Positions 36,538 through 44,699 of a stretch of DNA of 64,000 bases are shown here, one piece after another. Position numbers and translations under genes: made by a program. The notes beneath the pieces are model-generated. The model did not search any database and had not been told where the DNA came from. It was given only the letters and a program-made list of their open reading frames with translations. The stretch lies in the NCBI RefSeq assembly GCF_018457165.1, contig NZ_JAFMNX010000002.1, positions 124,001 through 188,000 on the forward strand, written 5' to 3'. The stretch comes from Tianweitania aestuarii (GTDB taxonomy: Bacteria > Pseudomonadota > Alphaproteobacteria > Rhizobiales > Rhizobiaceae). Every line of letters begins with the position of its first letter. The first letter of the stretch is position 1.

Positions 36538-36840
36538 ATGGCCGATTTGGTCGTCGTTTATTGGCGGGACATTCCCGCACAGGTCATCGTCAAGAAAGGC
36601 CGGCAGAGCGCCAAACGCGAACTGTCGCTGCGCTTTACCGAGGCCATCGATATGTGCGCCATGCGCACCGGTGCCGGCGATACCGATGCTTATCTGGCCG
36701 ACTGGCGGCGCGCCACGCCCGAGCCCGTTTCCGACGATCTGGAAGCGGAGGCCGATAAGGCGATGGCGCATCTGGAACAGGAATATTCCCGTGAAAAGCT
36801 CGTCGCCTTGGTGAAGGCGGGCGGGCGCAGCGACGGCTAG
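36538..36840 (+). CDS. 'Virulence factor' domain (PF13769-type) small protein of the methyltransferase region
   Basis: 100 residues. MADLVVVYWRDIPAQVIVKKGRQSAKRELSLRFTEAIDMCAMRTG is the mark of this small family, which recurs with homocysteine methyltransferase, MetF-like and pterin-methyltransferase genes in alphaproteobacteria despite its 'virulence factor' name. It is a soluble alpha/beta protein. It lies 17 bp upstream of the MetF-like gene, so the two are almost surely co-translated. A subunit or accessory role in C1 transfer is my inference. Confidence 0.8.
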   Translation: MADLVVVYWRDIPAQVIVKKGRQSAKRELSLRFTEAIDMCAMRTGAGDTDAYLADWRRATPEPVSDDLEAEADKAMAHLEQEYSREKLVALVKAGGRSDG

Positions 36841-36857
36841 CCGAAGGAGGCTTGGCA

Positions 36858-37721
36858 ATGATTCACATACCCGCATCCATTGAGATCGTGCCCAAACAGG
36901 CACTCGAATCAGCCGAGCTTCCCGGTCTCTTTCCAGCCGGCACACGCGTTTACATCACCGATATCGGCACCGACACGATCGACGATCTGACGGCAGCGGC
37001 CAAGCGCGTCGGCGAACTGGGTTACACGCCGGTGCCGCATTTCGCCTGCCGCCGGCTGACCACGCGCGCTTCCCTCGAAGACCGCGTGATGCGCGCGGTG
37101 AACGAAGCCGGCGTCAGCGACGTGCTGGTGATCGGCGGCGGATTGGACAAGCCGGCCGGCGAATTCGCTTCCGCCATGGAGGTGCTGAACACCGGCGTGT
37201 TCGAGCGCAACGGCATCAAGGCCATGGGCGTGGCCGGCCATCCTGAAGGCAGCCCCGACTTTTCCATCGATTCCGCCATGCAGGCGCTACGCGACAAGCA
37301 GGCTTACGCCGATCGTACGGGGATCGACGTACGCATCGTGACCCAGTTCGGTTTCGATCCCGCCAAGTTCATCGGCTGGGCCGACAGTCTGCACGCCGAA
37401 GGCATTAACCTGCCGGTCCACCTCGGTGTCGCTGGTCCGGCCAAGTTCCCCACCCTCATCAAATATGCGGCCATGTGCGGCGTCGGCAATTCGATCGACT
37501 TCCTCAAGCGCAACGCCATGTCGCTGACCGCGCTTGCCGTGGGCCACAACCCGGAAGAAGTTGTCGGTCCGATCGAAGCCAGTTCGCAGCGACCGAGTTC
37601 GCCCATCACCCAGATCCACGTCTTTCCGTTCGGCGGGTTGAAGAAATCGACCGAATGGCTTATCAAACGCGGATCTTGGGATATAAACACATCTGCATAT
37701 CCTTCTGCACTGTTTGCTTAA
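36858..37721 (+). CDS. Divergent methylenetetrahydrofolate reductase (MetF-like)
   Basis: 287 residues. Distant but readable MetF similarity: SIEIVPK (7-13; the Glu matches the catalytic Glu of the MetF FEFFP motif), PVPHFACRR (about 55-63), GVAGHPEGSPDF and VRIVTQFGFDPAKFIGW, which matches the MetF ITQFFFD flavin/folate region. It likely interconverts methyl-THF and methylene-THF. In this setting it could oxidise methyl-THF made by corrinoid demethylation. AAGGAGG sits 7 nt before ATG 36858; an in-frame TTG 6 nt earlier is less likely. Confidence 0.85.
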   Translation: MIHIPASIEIVPKQALESAELPGLFPAGTRVYITDIGTDTIDDLTAAAKRVGELGYTPVPHFACRRLTTRASLEDRVMRAVNEAGVSDVLVIGGGLDKPAGEFASAMEVLNTGVFERNGIKAMGVAGHPEGSPDFSIDSAMQALRDKQAYADRTGIDVRIVTQFGFDPAKFIGWADSLHAEGINLPVHLGVAGPAKFPTLIKYAAMCGVGNSIDFLKRNAMSLTALAVGHNPEEVVGPIEASSQRPSSPITQIHVFPFGGLKKSTEWLIKRGSWDINTSAYPSALFA

Positions 37722-37752
37722 CCGAAACCGATCACCAAAGGCCATCACACAC

Positions 37753-38724
37753 ATGACCCGCACGATCGTCGCTTCCGCGACCCGAGAAATCGTTATCGGC
37801 TTCGACCAGCCCTTCTGCGTTATCGGTGAACGCATCAACCCGACCGGCCGCAAGAAGCTGGCCGCGGAGATGGTTGCCGGCAACTTCGAGACCGTGATCA
37901 AGGACGCGCTGGAACAGGCTGCCGCCGGCGCCACCATGCTCGACGTCAATGCCGGCGTCACCGCTGTTGATCCGAACGCGACGGAGCCGGCGCTTCTGGT
38001 GCAGACGATGGAAATCGTGCAGGGCCTCGTCGATCTGCCGCTGTCGATCGACAGTTCGGTGACGGCTGCGATCGAGGCCGCGCTCAAGGTTGCCAAGGGT
38101 CGTCCACTGGTGAATTCCGTGACGGGCGAGGAAGAAAAACTCGAAGCCATCCTGCCGCTGGTGAAGAAGTACAACGTGCCGGTAGTCGCGATCTCAAACG
38201 ACGAGACCGGCATCTCGATGGACCCGGATGTGCGCTTTGCGGTCGCCAAGAAGATCGTCGAGCGCTGCGCCGATTTCGGCATTCCCGCGCATGACGTGGT
38301 GGTCGATCCCCTCGTGATGCCGATCGGCGCGCTGGGCGATGCCGGCCGTCAGGTGTTCGCGCTGCTGCGCCGTTTGCGCGAGGAGCTCAAGGTCAACACG
38401 ACCTGCGGCCTGTCGAATATCTCCTTCGGCCTGCCGCATCGCCATGGCATCAACGCGTCCTTCATCCCGATGGTGATCGGCGCCGGCATGACTTCGGCGA
38501 TCATGAACCCTTGCCGTCCGCAGGAAATGGAAGCCGTGCGCGGCGCCAATGTTCTGGCCGGCACGGACGAGAACTGCACGACCTGGATCAAGACCTACAA
38601 GGACTACAAGCCAGGCGAACACGCCGCTCCTGCCCCTGTTGCCGTCAACACACCCGGCGCCGAAGGCTCCGCAGCCGGCGGACGGCGCCGCGGTGGACGC
38701 GAAGCGCGGACGAACCGGGGATAA
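37753..38724 (+). CDS. Pterin-dependent corrinoid methyltransferase (methyltetrahydrofolate:corrinoid protein type)
   Basis: 323 residues of the pterin-binding TIM-barrel family (AcsE/MtgA/MetH pterin domain). FCVIGERINPTGRKKLAAEM, ATMLDVNAGV, LPLSIDSSVTAAIEAAL, GRPLVNSVTGEEEK and DVVVDPLVMPIG are the sequential pterin loops. It should take the methyl from the corrinoid protein to tetrahydrofolate (or the reverse). The last ~25 residues (EGSAAGGRRRGGREARTNRG) are a Gly/Arg tail outside the barrel. ATG 37753 is the first start that keeps the barrel N-terminus compact. A terminator-like hairpin follows. Confidence 0.9.
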   Translation: MTRTIVASATREIVIGFDQPFCVIGERINPTGRKKLAAEMVAGNFETVIKDALEQAAAGATMLDVNAGVTAVDPNATEPALLVQTMEIVQGLVDLPLSIDSSVTAAIEAALKVAKGRPLVNSVTGEEEKLEAILPLVKKYNVPVVAISNDETGISMDPDVRFAVAKKIVERCADFGIPAHDVVVDPLVMPIGALGDAGRQVFALLRRLREELKVNTTCGLSNISFGLPHRHGINASFIPMVIGAGMTSAIMNPCRPQEMEAVRGANVLAGTDENCTTWIKTYKDYKPGEHAAPAPVAVNTPGAEGSAAGGRRRGGREARTNRG

Positions 38725-38747
38725 ACCAACCGGGCGCTTGATGAACC

Positions 38748-38785
38748 GGCCCTCTCAGGCTCTGCCTGTTGAGGGCCTTCTTGTT
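38748..38785 (+). terminator. Terminator-like hairpin between the methyltransferase and RACo genes
   Basis: Stem GGCCCTC-T-CAGGC / GCCTG-TT-GAGGGCC with a TCT loop, followed by TTCTTGTTT. It would reduce read-through into the corrinoid activator gene, 16 bp ahead. Confidence 0.7.
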
Positions 38786-38800
38786 TGAAATGATGCTGCC

Positions 38801-40846
38801 ATGACCGCTTCCGATCCTCTCGTCCTGTTCATGCCATCCGGCAAGCGCGGGAACTTTCCTGTCGGCACGACGGTGCTCGATGCCGCGCGCCAACTCGGCG
38901 TTTATGTCGAAAGCGTGTGCGGTGGGCGCGCCACCTGCGGACGGTGTCAGATCGAGGTACAGGAAGGCCATTTCGCCAAGCACAAGATCACCTCGTCAAA
39001 CGACCACATTTCACCGAGAGGTGCGAAGGAAGAGCGCTACGATCGGGTGAAAGGCCTGCCGGAGCGGCGCCGCCTGTCCTGCTCTGCGACGATCGAGGGC
39101 GATCTGGTGGTGGACGTGCCGCAAGACACCGTCATCAACACGCAAACGATCCGGAAGGCCGCGAGCGACCGTCTTATCGAGCGCAATCCCGCCGTTCAGC
39201 TTTGTTATGTCGAGGTGGATGAGCCCGACATGCACAAGCCGCTGGGCGATCTCGACCGCTTGAAGGTCATGCTGGAAAAGGATTGGGGCTGGACCGATCT
39301 TCTCGTTTCGCAGCACCTCATGCCGGAAGTGCAGAAGATCCTGCGCAAGGGTGACTGGGGCGTCACGGCTGCCATTCATCGCGATCTTGAGACCTCGCGT
39401 CCAACCATGATCGCGCTGTGGCCCGGCCTCAAGAACGAAGCCTACGGCATTGCCTGCGATATCGGCTCCACCACGATCGCCATCCATCTGGTGTCGCTGC
39501 TGTCGGGCCGCGTCGTCGCCTCTTCCGGCACCTCGAACCCGCAGATTCGCTTCGGTGAGGATCTGATGAGCCGCGTGTCTTATGTGATGATGAACCCGGA
39601 TGGCCGGGAAGCCATGACGGTTGCCGTGCGGCAAGCGATCAACGAGCTGATCACCAAGGTCTGCGCAGAAGGCAATGTCGATCGCAACGACATTCTGGAT
39701 TCGGTTTTCGTTGCCAATCCGATCATGCACCACCTGTTCCTAGGCATCGATCCAACGGAACTCGGACAGGCGCCATTCGCGCTGGCTGTTTCCGGTGCGG
39801 TGCATAGCTGGGCGAGTGAAATCGACCTCGACATCAACCATGGTGCGCGCGTTTACATCCTGCCCTGCATCGCCGGCCATGTTGGCGCTGATGCCGCCGG
39901 CGCAACGCTGTCGGAAGGTCCGTACCGGCAAGACAAGATGATGTTGCTGGTGGATGTCGGCACCAATGCCGAGATCGTGCTGGGCAATCGTCAACGCGTT
40001 GTCGCGGCTTCGTCCCCGACCGGCCCGGCCTTTGAAGGCGCGGAGATTTCGTCCGGCCAGCGTGCGGCCCCTGGCGCGATCGAGCGCGTGCGCATCGACC
40101 CCGAAACGCTGGAGCCGACGTTCCGCGTCATCGGTTCGGACAAGTGGTCAGATGAGGACGGCTTTGCCCAGTCCATCGGAGCGATCGGCGTCACCGGAAT
40201 CTGCGGCTCGGCGATCATCGAAGTCGTCGCGGAAATGTATCTGGCCGGCATTATCTCCGAAGACGGCGTGGTGGATGGCGCGATGGGAGAGCGCAGCGCG
40301 CGTATCCTGCCCAACGGCCGCACCTTCTCTTATCTCCTGCATGACGGCACGCCGCGCATCACGGTCACGCAAAACGACATTCGAGCCATCCAGCTCGCGA
40401 AATCCGCGCTTTATGCTGGCGTGAAGCTGTTGATGGAAAAGCAGGGCGTGACCCAAGTCGACACAATCAGCTTCGCTGGCGCCTTCGGCTCCTTTATCGA
40501 TCCGAAATACGCGATGGTGCTGGGTCTGATCCCCGATTGCGATCTGAGCGAAGTGAAAGCCGTGGGCAATGCAGCCGGCACCGGCGCCCTCATGGCCCTG
40601 CTAAATCGCGACCATCGGCGCGAAATCGAGGCGACCGTGCAAAGGATCGAGAAGATCGAAACGGCGCTGGAGCCGAAGTTCCAGGAGCATTTCGTGCATG
40701 CCATGGCGCTGCCGAACAAGGTCGATCTTTTCCCTAAGCTGGCCGAGCAGGTTAAGCTGCCGCCGCGCAAGGTGCTTGCAGATGCAGCAAGCGATGGCGG
40801 CGGAGGACGTCGGCGCGGACGTGAGGGCCGGCGCGGACGCGACTAG
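38801..40846 (+). CDS. RACo-like reductive corrinoid activator (2Fe-2S ferredoxin plus ASKHA ATPase domains)
   Basis: 681 residues. The N-terminal 2Fe-2S ferredoxin domain has Cys40, Cys46, Cys49 (SVCGGRATCGRC) and Cys94 (RRLSCSATI). The middle and C-terminal parts form the ASKHA fold with GIACDIGSTTIAIHLV (~217-232), LLVDVGTNAEIVLG, and SFAGAFGSFIDPKYAM. Such proteins use ATP to drive reduction of inactive Co(II) corrinoid back to Co(I). Its partner should be the corrinoid protein encoded 5 kb upstream. The C-terminus is a Gly/Arg tail (GGGGRRRGREGRRGRD). AT-position in the cluster and cofactor motifs make the assignment firm; the electron donor is unknown. Confidence 0.93.
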   Translation: MTASDPLVLFMPSGKRGNFPVGTTVLDAARQLGVYVESVCGGRATCGRCQIEVQEGHFAKHKITSSNDHISPRGAKEERYDRVKGLPERRRLSCSATIEGDLVVDVPQDTVINTQTIRKAASDRLIERNPAVQLCYVEVDEPDMHKPLGDLDRLKVMLEKDWGWTDLLVSQHLMPEVQKILRKGDWGVTAAIHRDLETSRPTMIALWPGLKNEAYGIACDIGSTTIAIHLVSLLSGRVVASSGTSNPQIRFGEDLMSRVSYVMMNPDGREAMTVAVRQAINELITKVCAEGNVDRNDILDSVFVANPIMHHLFLGIDPTELGQAPFALAVSGAVHSWASEIDLDINHGARVYILPCIAGHVGADAAGATLSEGPYRQDKMMLLVDVGTNAEIVLGNRQRVVAASSPTGPAFEGAEISSGQRAAPGAIERVRIDPETLEPTFRVIGSDKWSDEDGFAQSIGAIGVTGICGSAIIEVVAEMYLAGIISEDGVVDGAMGERSARILPNGRTFSYLLHDGTPRITVTQNDIRAIQLAKSALYAGVKLLMEKQGVTQVDTISFAGAFGSFIDPKYAMVLGLIPDCDLSEVKAVGNAAGTGALMALLNRDHRREIEATVQRIEKIETALEPKFQEHFVHAMALPNKVDLFPKLAEQVKLPPRKVLADAASDGGGGRRRGREGRRGRD

Positions 40847-40938
40847 GAAACTGGAACAGTCGCTTTCCCGATCAGCCGCTTGCCATCGCGCCCAACGAGG
40901 AATAGCTGGCACCCAATACTCACAATACGAGGCCGGTC

Positions 40939-41793
40939 ATGAACATCCTGTCGATCCAGTCCTGGGTTTCCTATGGCCATGTCGGCAACGCCTCGGCGGT
41001 GTTTCCGCTCCAGCGCATGGGCATCGACGTGTGGGCGATCAACACTGTCCAGTTTTCCAACCACACCGGCTACGGCAAGTGGACGGGCCAGGTCTACACC
41101 GGCGAAGACGTGCGCGTGCTGATCGACGGCATCGCCGAGCGCGGCGCGCTTGAGCGCTGCAATGGCGTGTTGTCGGGCTATATGGGCGATGCCGGTATCG
41201 GTGAATCCATTCTCCACGCGGTGACACGCGTACGCGAAGCCAACCTCAACGCGCTTTATTGCTGCGATCCGGTGATCGGCGATGTGGGACGCGGTGTGTT
41301 CGTGCGCCCAGGCATTCCCGAATTCATGCGAGACCGTGCGGTCGCCGCCGCCGACATCGTCACGCCGAACCAGTTCGAGTTGGAGTACCTGTCGGGGGTC
41401 AAGGTCACGCGCAGCGCCGATCTCGTGAAGGCCATCAAGGCCGTTCATGCAATCGGGCCCAAGATCGTCATGGTCACAAGCGTGCAGCTCGACGATACGC
41501 CGGATGACGCCGTCGATATCGTGGTGTCGGCAGCATCCAGCCTGATGCGGGTTCGCACGCCGCTTCTGCCAATCGGCGTCAATGGCGCAGGCGATGCGAT
41601 CGCCGCCTTGTTCTTCGGCAAGTTCCTGCAGGAACAATCGCCGGAAGCAGCGCTGGCCCATGCCGCCAGCGCAACACACGGGCTTTTAAAGCGTACCGCC
41701 GAAGCAGGGTCGCGCGAAATCCTGACGGTTGCGGCGCAAGACGAGTTCGTGACGCCCACCACGCGGTTTACAGTTGAACAAATCAACGTATAG
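40939..41793 (+). CDS. pdxY: Pyridoxal kinase
   Basis: 284 residues of the ribokinase-like B6 kinase family. [28 protein letters not shown] is the substrate loop, [12 protein letters not shown] the conserved mid motif, and [11 protein letters not shown] carries the catalytic Asp (GAGD). It phosphorylates pyridoxal to PLP in the salvage path. No GGAGG is obvious; ATACGAGG precedes ATG 40939. It starts 92 bp after the RACo gene and is probably independent of it in function, though PLP is needed by glycine-using enzymes. Confidence 0.93.
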   Translation: MNILSIQSWVSYGHVGNASAVFPLQRMGIDVWAINTVQFSNHTGYGKWTGQVYTGEDVRVLIDGIAERGALERCNGVLSGYMGDAGIGESILHAVTRVREANLNALYCCDPVIGDVGRGVFVRPGIPEFMRDRAVAAADIVTPNQFELEYLSGVKVTRSADLVKAIKAVHAIGPKIVMVTSVQLDDTPDDAVDIVVSAASSLMRVRTPLLPIGVNGAGDAIAALFFGKFLQEQSPEAALAHAASATHGLLKRTAEAGSREILTVAAQDEFVTPTTRFTVEQINV

Positions 41794-41818
41794 ACGCGGC
41801 TCTACCCTTCCAAAGGAT

Positions 41819-42406
41819 ATGCCATTGCTGCGTCGTCTCTATGACTGGACCCTGAGTCTGGCCCAACACCGGCACGCAACATCGGCATTGGGTGCCGTGT
41901 CCTTCGTTGAAAGCTCTTTCTTTCCGATCCCGCCGGACGCAATCCTGATCCCGATGGTGATCGCCCGGCGTTCGGCAGCCTGGCGCCTCGCCTTCATTTG
42001 CACGGTCATGTCGGTTCTGGGCGGCCTGTTCGGCTATTTGATCGGCGCTCTTTTGTTTGAACAGGTGGCGCAGCCGATCCTCAGCTTCTATGGCTATGCC
42101 GACAAGTTCGAGGAGTTCGCGTCGGCCTACAACGAATGGGGCGTCTGGATCGTCCTCATCGCCGGCCTGACGCCGTTCCCCTTCAAGGTCATCACGATCG
42201 CAAGCGGCGCCACCGGTCTGTCGCTGCCCGTGTTCATTCTGGCCAGCATCGTGGCCCGCGGGGCACGCTTCTTCATCGTCTCAGCGCTACTTTACTGGTT
42301 CGGCCAGCCAATCCGCGCGTTCATCGAAAAGCGCTTGGGACTCGTGTTTACCGTAGGCATGGTGCTGCTGATCGGCGGCTTTCTCGCGCTCAAGCTTCTG
42401 TTCTAG
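41819..42406 (+). CDS. DedA/SNARE-associated (YqaA-like) membrane protein
   Basis: 195 residues with about five hydrophobic stretches. The DedA/VTT marks are SFVESSFFPIPPDAILIPMVIARR, GGLFGYLIGALLFEQ and LIAGLTPFPFKVITIASGATGLSLPVFILAS. Members help move lipids or keep proton-motive force in the inner membrane. AAAGGA is very close to ATG 41819; a TTG two codons later (41825) has better spacing and gives the common MLRRLYDWT start. It begins 25 bp after pdxY, same strand. Confidence 0.87.
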   Translation: MPLLRRLYDWTLSLAQHRHATSALGAVSFVESSFFPIPPDAILIPMVIARRSAAWRLAFICTVMSVLGGLFGYLIGALLFEQVAQPILSFYGYADKFEEFASAYNEWGVWIVLIAGLTPFPFKVITIASGATGLSLPVFILASIVARGARFFIVSALLYWFGQPIRAFIEKRLGLVFTVGMVLLIGGFLALKLLF

Positions 42407-42431
42407 CTCAAGCCGAACCGCCTACCCCAAA

Positions 42432-43325
42432 TCAGAACGTCCCGGTCTGGCGAAACCCTTCAAAGGTCGCGCGGATATGATCCGCCGCCGCGCGAACCGG
42501 AGCCGAGGCATTGGCGGCCATCACCAGAGCAAGGTTGTAGTTCGACAGCTCCGGCAAGCCATCCTTGGTGCCAAGAGCAACCAGATCGTCGCCGATGAAG
42601 CTTTTGGCCATGGGAGCCACCGCCAGATCCGCCGTGATCGCAGCGCGCTGGCCGGCGGTATGCGCGCTCATATAGGCGACCCGGTAGTCGCGCCCCTCCT
42701 TGCCCAGCGCTTCGAGCGCATTGGCGCGCCAAACGCAGCCTTCTTCCCACAAGGACACGGGCAGCGGCTCACGCAGATGCGCGGTGCCGCCTTTTGCGCC
42801 CGCCCAAACCACTGGTTCGGTCAACAGGATCTCGGCGTCTTCCAGATTGCGGCAGGTGGTGATCAGCGTCAGATCTAACTCGCGATCGGCCAGTCTTCGC
42901 TTCAGGTTGACGCTCTGATCGATCGTCACATCAACGGCGATCGACGGATGCGACTGGGCAAAGCGCTTCAACACGGCCGGCAGGATGCGCTCGCCGTAAT
43001 CGTCCGGCGAGCCAAGCCGCACCACGCCCGCGATCTCCGGCATAATGAACTTGGCCATGGCTTCGCGATTAAGCGCAAGCAGACGGCGCGCATAACCAAG
43101 CAGAACCTCACCATCCTTGGTCAGCGAAACCGAGCGGGCATCACGCAGGAACACCTGCCGCCCGAGATTCTCCTCCAGCTTCTTGATCTGCATCGAAACC
43201 GCCGAAGGCGTGCGGAACACGGCATTCGCCGCAAGCGTAAAACTGCCGGTATCGGCAATCGCCACAAATGTCCGCAAGACATCCAGTTCAAGCAGCGGCA
43301 ACGGATGATTGAGCGGCGCGTTCAT
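42432..43325 (-). CDS. LysR-family transcriptional regulator
   Basis: 297 residues. The N-terminal HTH is LDVLRTFVAIADTGSFTLAANAVFRTPSAVSMQIKKLEENLGRQVFLRD (about 14-62). The C-terminal part is the LysR substrate-binding domain (AGVVRLGSPDDYGERILPAVLKRFAQSHPSIAVDV). It is transcribed divergently from a haloacid dehalogenase-type gene across 108 bp, the usual set-up for a LysR protein controlling its neighbour. The effector is unknown. Confidence 0.9.
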   Translation of the reverse strand: MNAPLNHPLPLLELDVLRTFVAIADTGSFTLAANAVFRTPSAVSMQIKKLEENLGRQVFLRDARSVSLTKDGEVLLGYARRLLALNREAMAKFIMPEIAGVVRLGSPDDYGERILPAVLKRFAQSHPSIAVDVTIDQSVNLKRRLADRELDLTLITTCRNLEDAEILLTEPVVWAGAKGGTAHLREPLPVSLWEEGCVWRANALEALGKEGRDYRVAYMSAHTAGQRAAITADLAVAPMAKSFIGDDLVALGTKDGLPELSNYNLALVMAANASAPVRAAADHIRATFEGFRQTGTF

Positions 43326-43433
43326 AATCAGATTTCCTGATCCAAAGCTTCACTGGATTTCGTTCGATTGAATATCGCGCCTGCTCCATAGTCAAGCAGA
43401 AGCCCCCCTTTGGGGCAGAAGAAGGTTCACTTG

Positions 43434-44150
43434 ATGCGTCAGCCTGCACCCTCAACTTTCCAGCGTGATCCTGCGCCAAAGATCATCACCTTCGACTGCT
43501 ATGGCACGTTGGTGCAATGGCATGAGGTGCTTCTGCGCAAGATCGGTGACATCCTGGCAGCGCACGACGTGAAGAGCGTAAATCCGTCTGCGATCCTCGA
43601 AAGCTTTTCCGCGCAAAGCCGCGTATTGACGGCGGAGAAGCCGCATCGGCTCTACAAGGACATTCTACGCATCGGTTTTCGCGCAGCCTTCCTCGACCAA
43701 GGCGTGAGTTCGACCGACGATGAGATCGAGCAAATCGCTACGTCCCCCATGCGGATGGGGCCGCACCCTGAAGTGCCGGATGTTCTCAGGCGGCTTAGCC
43801 AGCATTACAAACTAGCTATCTTCACGAATTCCGACGACGACCTGATTGCACCGACGGTCGCCAATATCGGCGTGCCATTCGACTACGTCATCACCGCCCA
43901 GCAGGCACAGGCCTACAAGCCATCGCGGCTTTTGTTCGAACACGGCTATCGAACCATGGGCGTGACGCCAAACGAAACGGTGCATGTGGCGGCGGGAATG
44001 TACCTGGACATGAAGGCACGCCATGAACTCGGCTTGCGCGGCATTTGGGTGAACCGGCGCAACGAGACCGCAGAAGTCGCTTGGCTCCCTTATGCGGAGG
44101 TGCTGGATCTGAACGGCGCGGCAGCGCTGCTTTTGCCAGAAGGCGAATGA
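43434..44150 (+). CDS. HAD-superfamily hydrolase, (S)-2-haloacid dehalogenase-like
   Basis: 238 residues. HAD motif I is ITFDCYGTL with the nucleophile Asp about residue 19, motif II is IFTNSDDD, motif III/IV region is QAYKPSRLLFEHGYRTMGV and the late VAAGMYLDMKARHELGLRGIWVNRR. The FDCYGTL form is typical of type II haloacid dehalogenases, but many such proteins are general phosphatases. ATG 43434 has GAAGG 8 nt upstream. It faces the divergent LysR gene. Confidence 0.85.
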   Translation: MRQPAPSTFQRDPAPKIITFDCYGTLVQWHEVLLRKIGDILAAHDVKSVNPSAILESFSAQSRVLTAEKPHRLYKDILRIGFRAAFLDQGVSSTDDEIEQIATSPMRMGPHPEVPDVLRRLSQHYKLAIFTNSDDDLIAPTVANIGVPFDYVITAQQAQAYKPSRLLFEHGYRTMGVTPNETVHVAAGMYLDMKARHELGLRGIWVNRRNETAEVAWLPYAEVLDLNGAAALLLPEGE

Positions 44151-44184
44151 TCTGGCGCAAGCGCGCAGCTTTGGTCCTGCTTCG

Positions 44185-44316
44185 ATGTCGCATACGGATG
44201 TCGCATTTGATGCCAAGCGCTTCGCATTCCCTGCTGCAAGCGAGGCAGTAGATGCCTATATCCGCGTCATCAACGGCCTGCCCCACCGAGCCAACACCCG
44301 ACGGCACACCGTGTAA
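44185..44316 (+). CDS. Possible small protein (43 residues)
   Basis: An open frame MSHTDVAFDAKRFAFPAASE... ending HTV, between the dehalogenase gene and the next small gene. The composition is protein-like, but there is no clear ribosome-binding site and the family is unknown. TGTCGCAT is repeated within its first codons (44186 and 44200), which may instead be regulatory. Low confidence. Confidence 0.25.
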   Translation: MSHTDVAFDAKRFAFPAASEAVDAYIRVINGLPHRANTRRHTV

Positions 44317-44340
44317 CCTCTTCTGCATGGAAAACGTGTC

Positions 44341-44478
44341 ATGAAATTTCTCAACCGCTTCTTCGGCAAGCGCCATTCCCGCAATATGGTGACCACCCTT
44401 GAGCGTCAGCGGCTGAGCCGCACGATGCCTGGCCAGACTGCAGCCATGGTCGGCGCACGCCTCGGCGTCCTGGTTTAA
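44341..44478 (+). CDS. Small basic protein of unknown function
   Basis: 45 residues, MKFLNRFFGKRHSRNMVTTLERQ... to GVLV. It is strongly basic, with an amphipathic start that could touch the membrane. GGA lies about 10 nt upstream of the ATG. A very good terminator begins 29 bp after the stop, which supports a short dedicated transcript. The family is not recognised. Confidence 0.5.
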   Translation: MKFLNRFFGKRHSRNMVTTLERQRLSRTMPGQTAAMVGARLGVLV

Positions 44479-44506
44479 GCCGCTTTATCTATACTGCACT
44501 GCATCA

Positions 44507-44539
44507 ACCGCGCTGATCGAAGGATCGGCGCGGTTTTTT
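44507..44539 (+). terminator. Rho-independent terminator after the 45-residue protein gene
   Basis: 12-bp stem ACCGCGCTGATC / GATCGGCGCGGT (one G-T pair), GAAG loop and a TTTTT tail. Confidence 0.88.
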
Positions 44540-44656
44540 GTTGCGGCTGCTGCTCCACGGCACATCGCGTTTCTTGAGGGCATAGTAGTGCTGCACCTTT
44601 TTTCGAGTTGACGCCGCCACTATTCGGTCACTTAATCACTGTTGGCTCAGCCTAAC

Positions 44657-44676
44657 TGTCGCGGATCATGACGACA
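44657..44676 (+). promoter_or_regulatory. TGTCG(C)...CGACA inverted repeat just upstream of the GbdR-like gene
   Basis: TGTCGC at 44657-44662 and CGACA at 44672-44676 with a 10-nt spacer, 24 bp before the start codon. This would suit autoregulation by the regulator encoded next, since TGTCGC is a known half-site core for relatives of this family. Confidence 0.4.
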
Positions 44677-44699
44677 GGATCTGAAAAGGGGTAACAACG

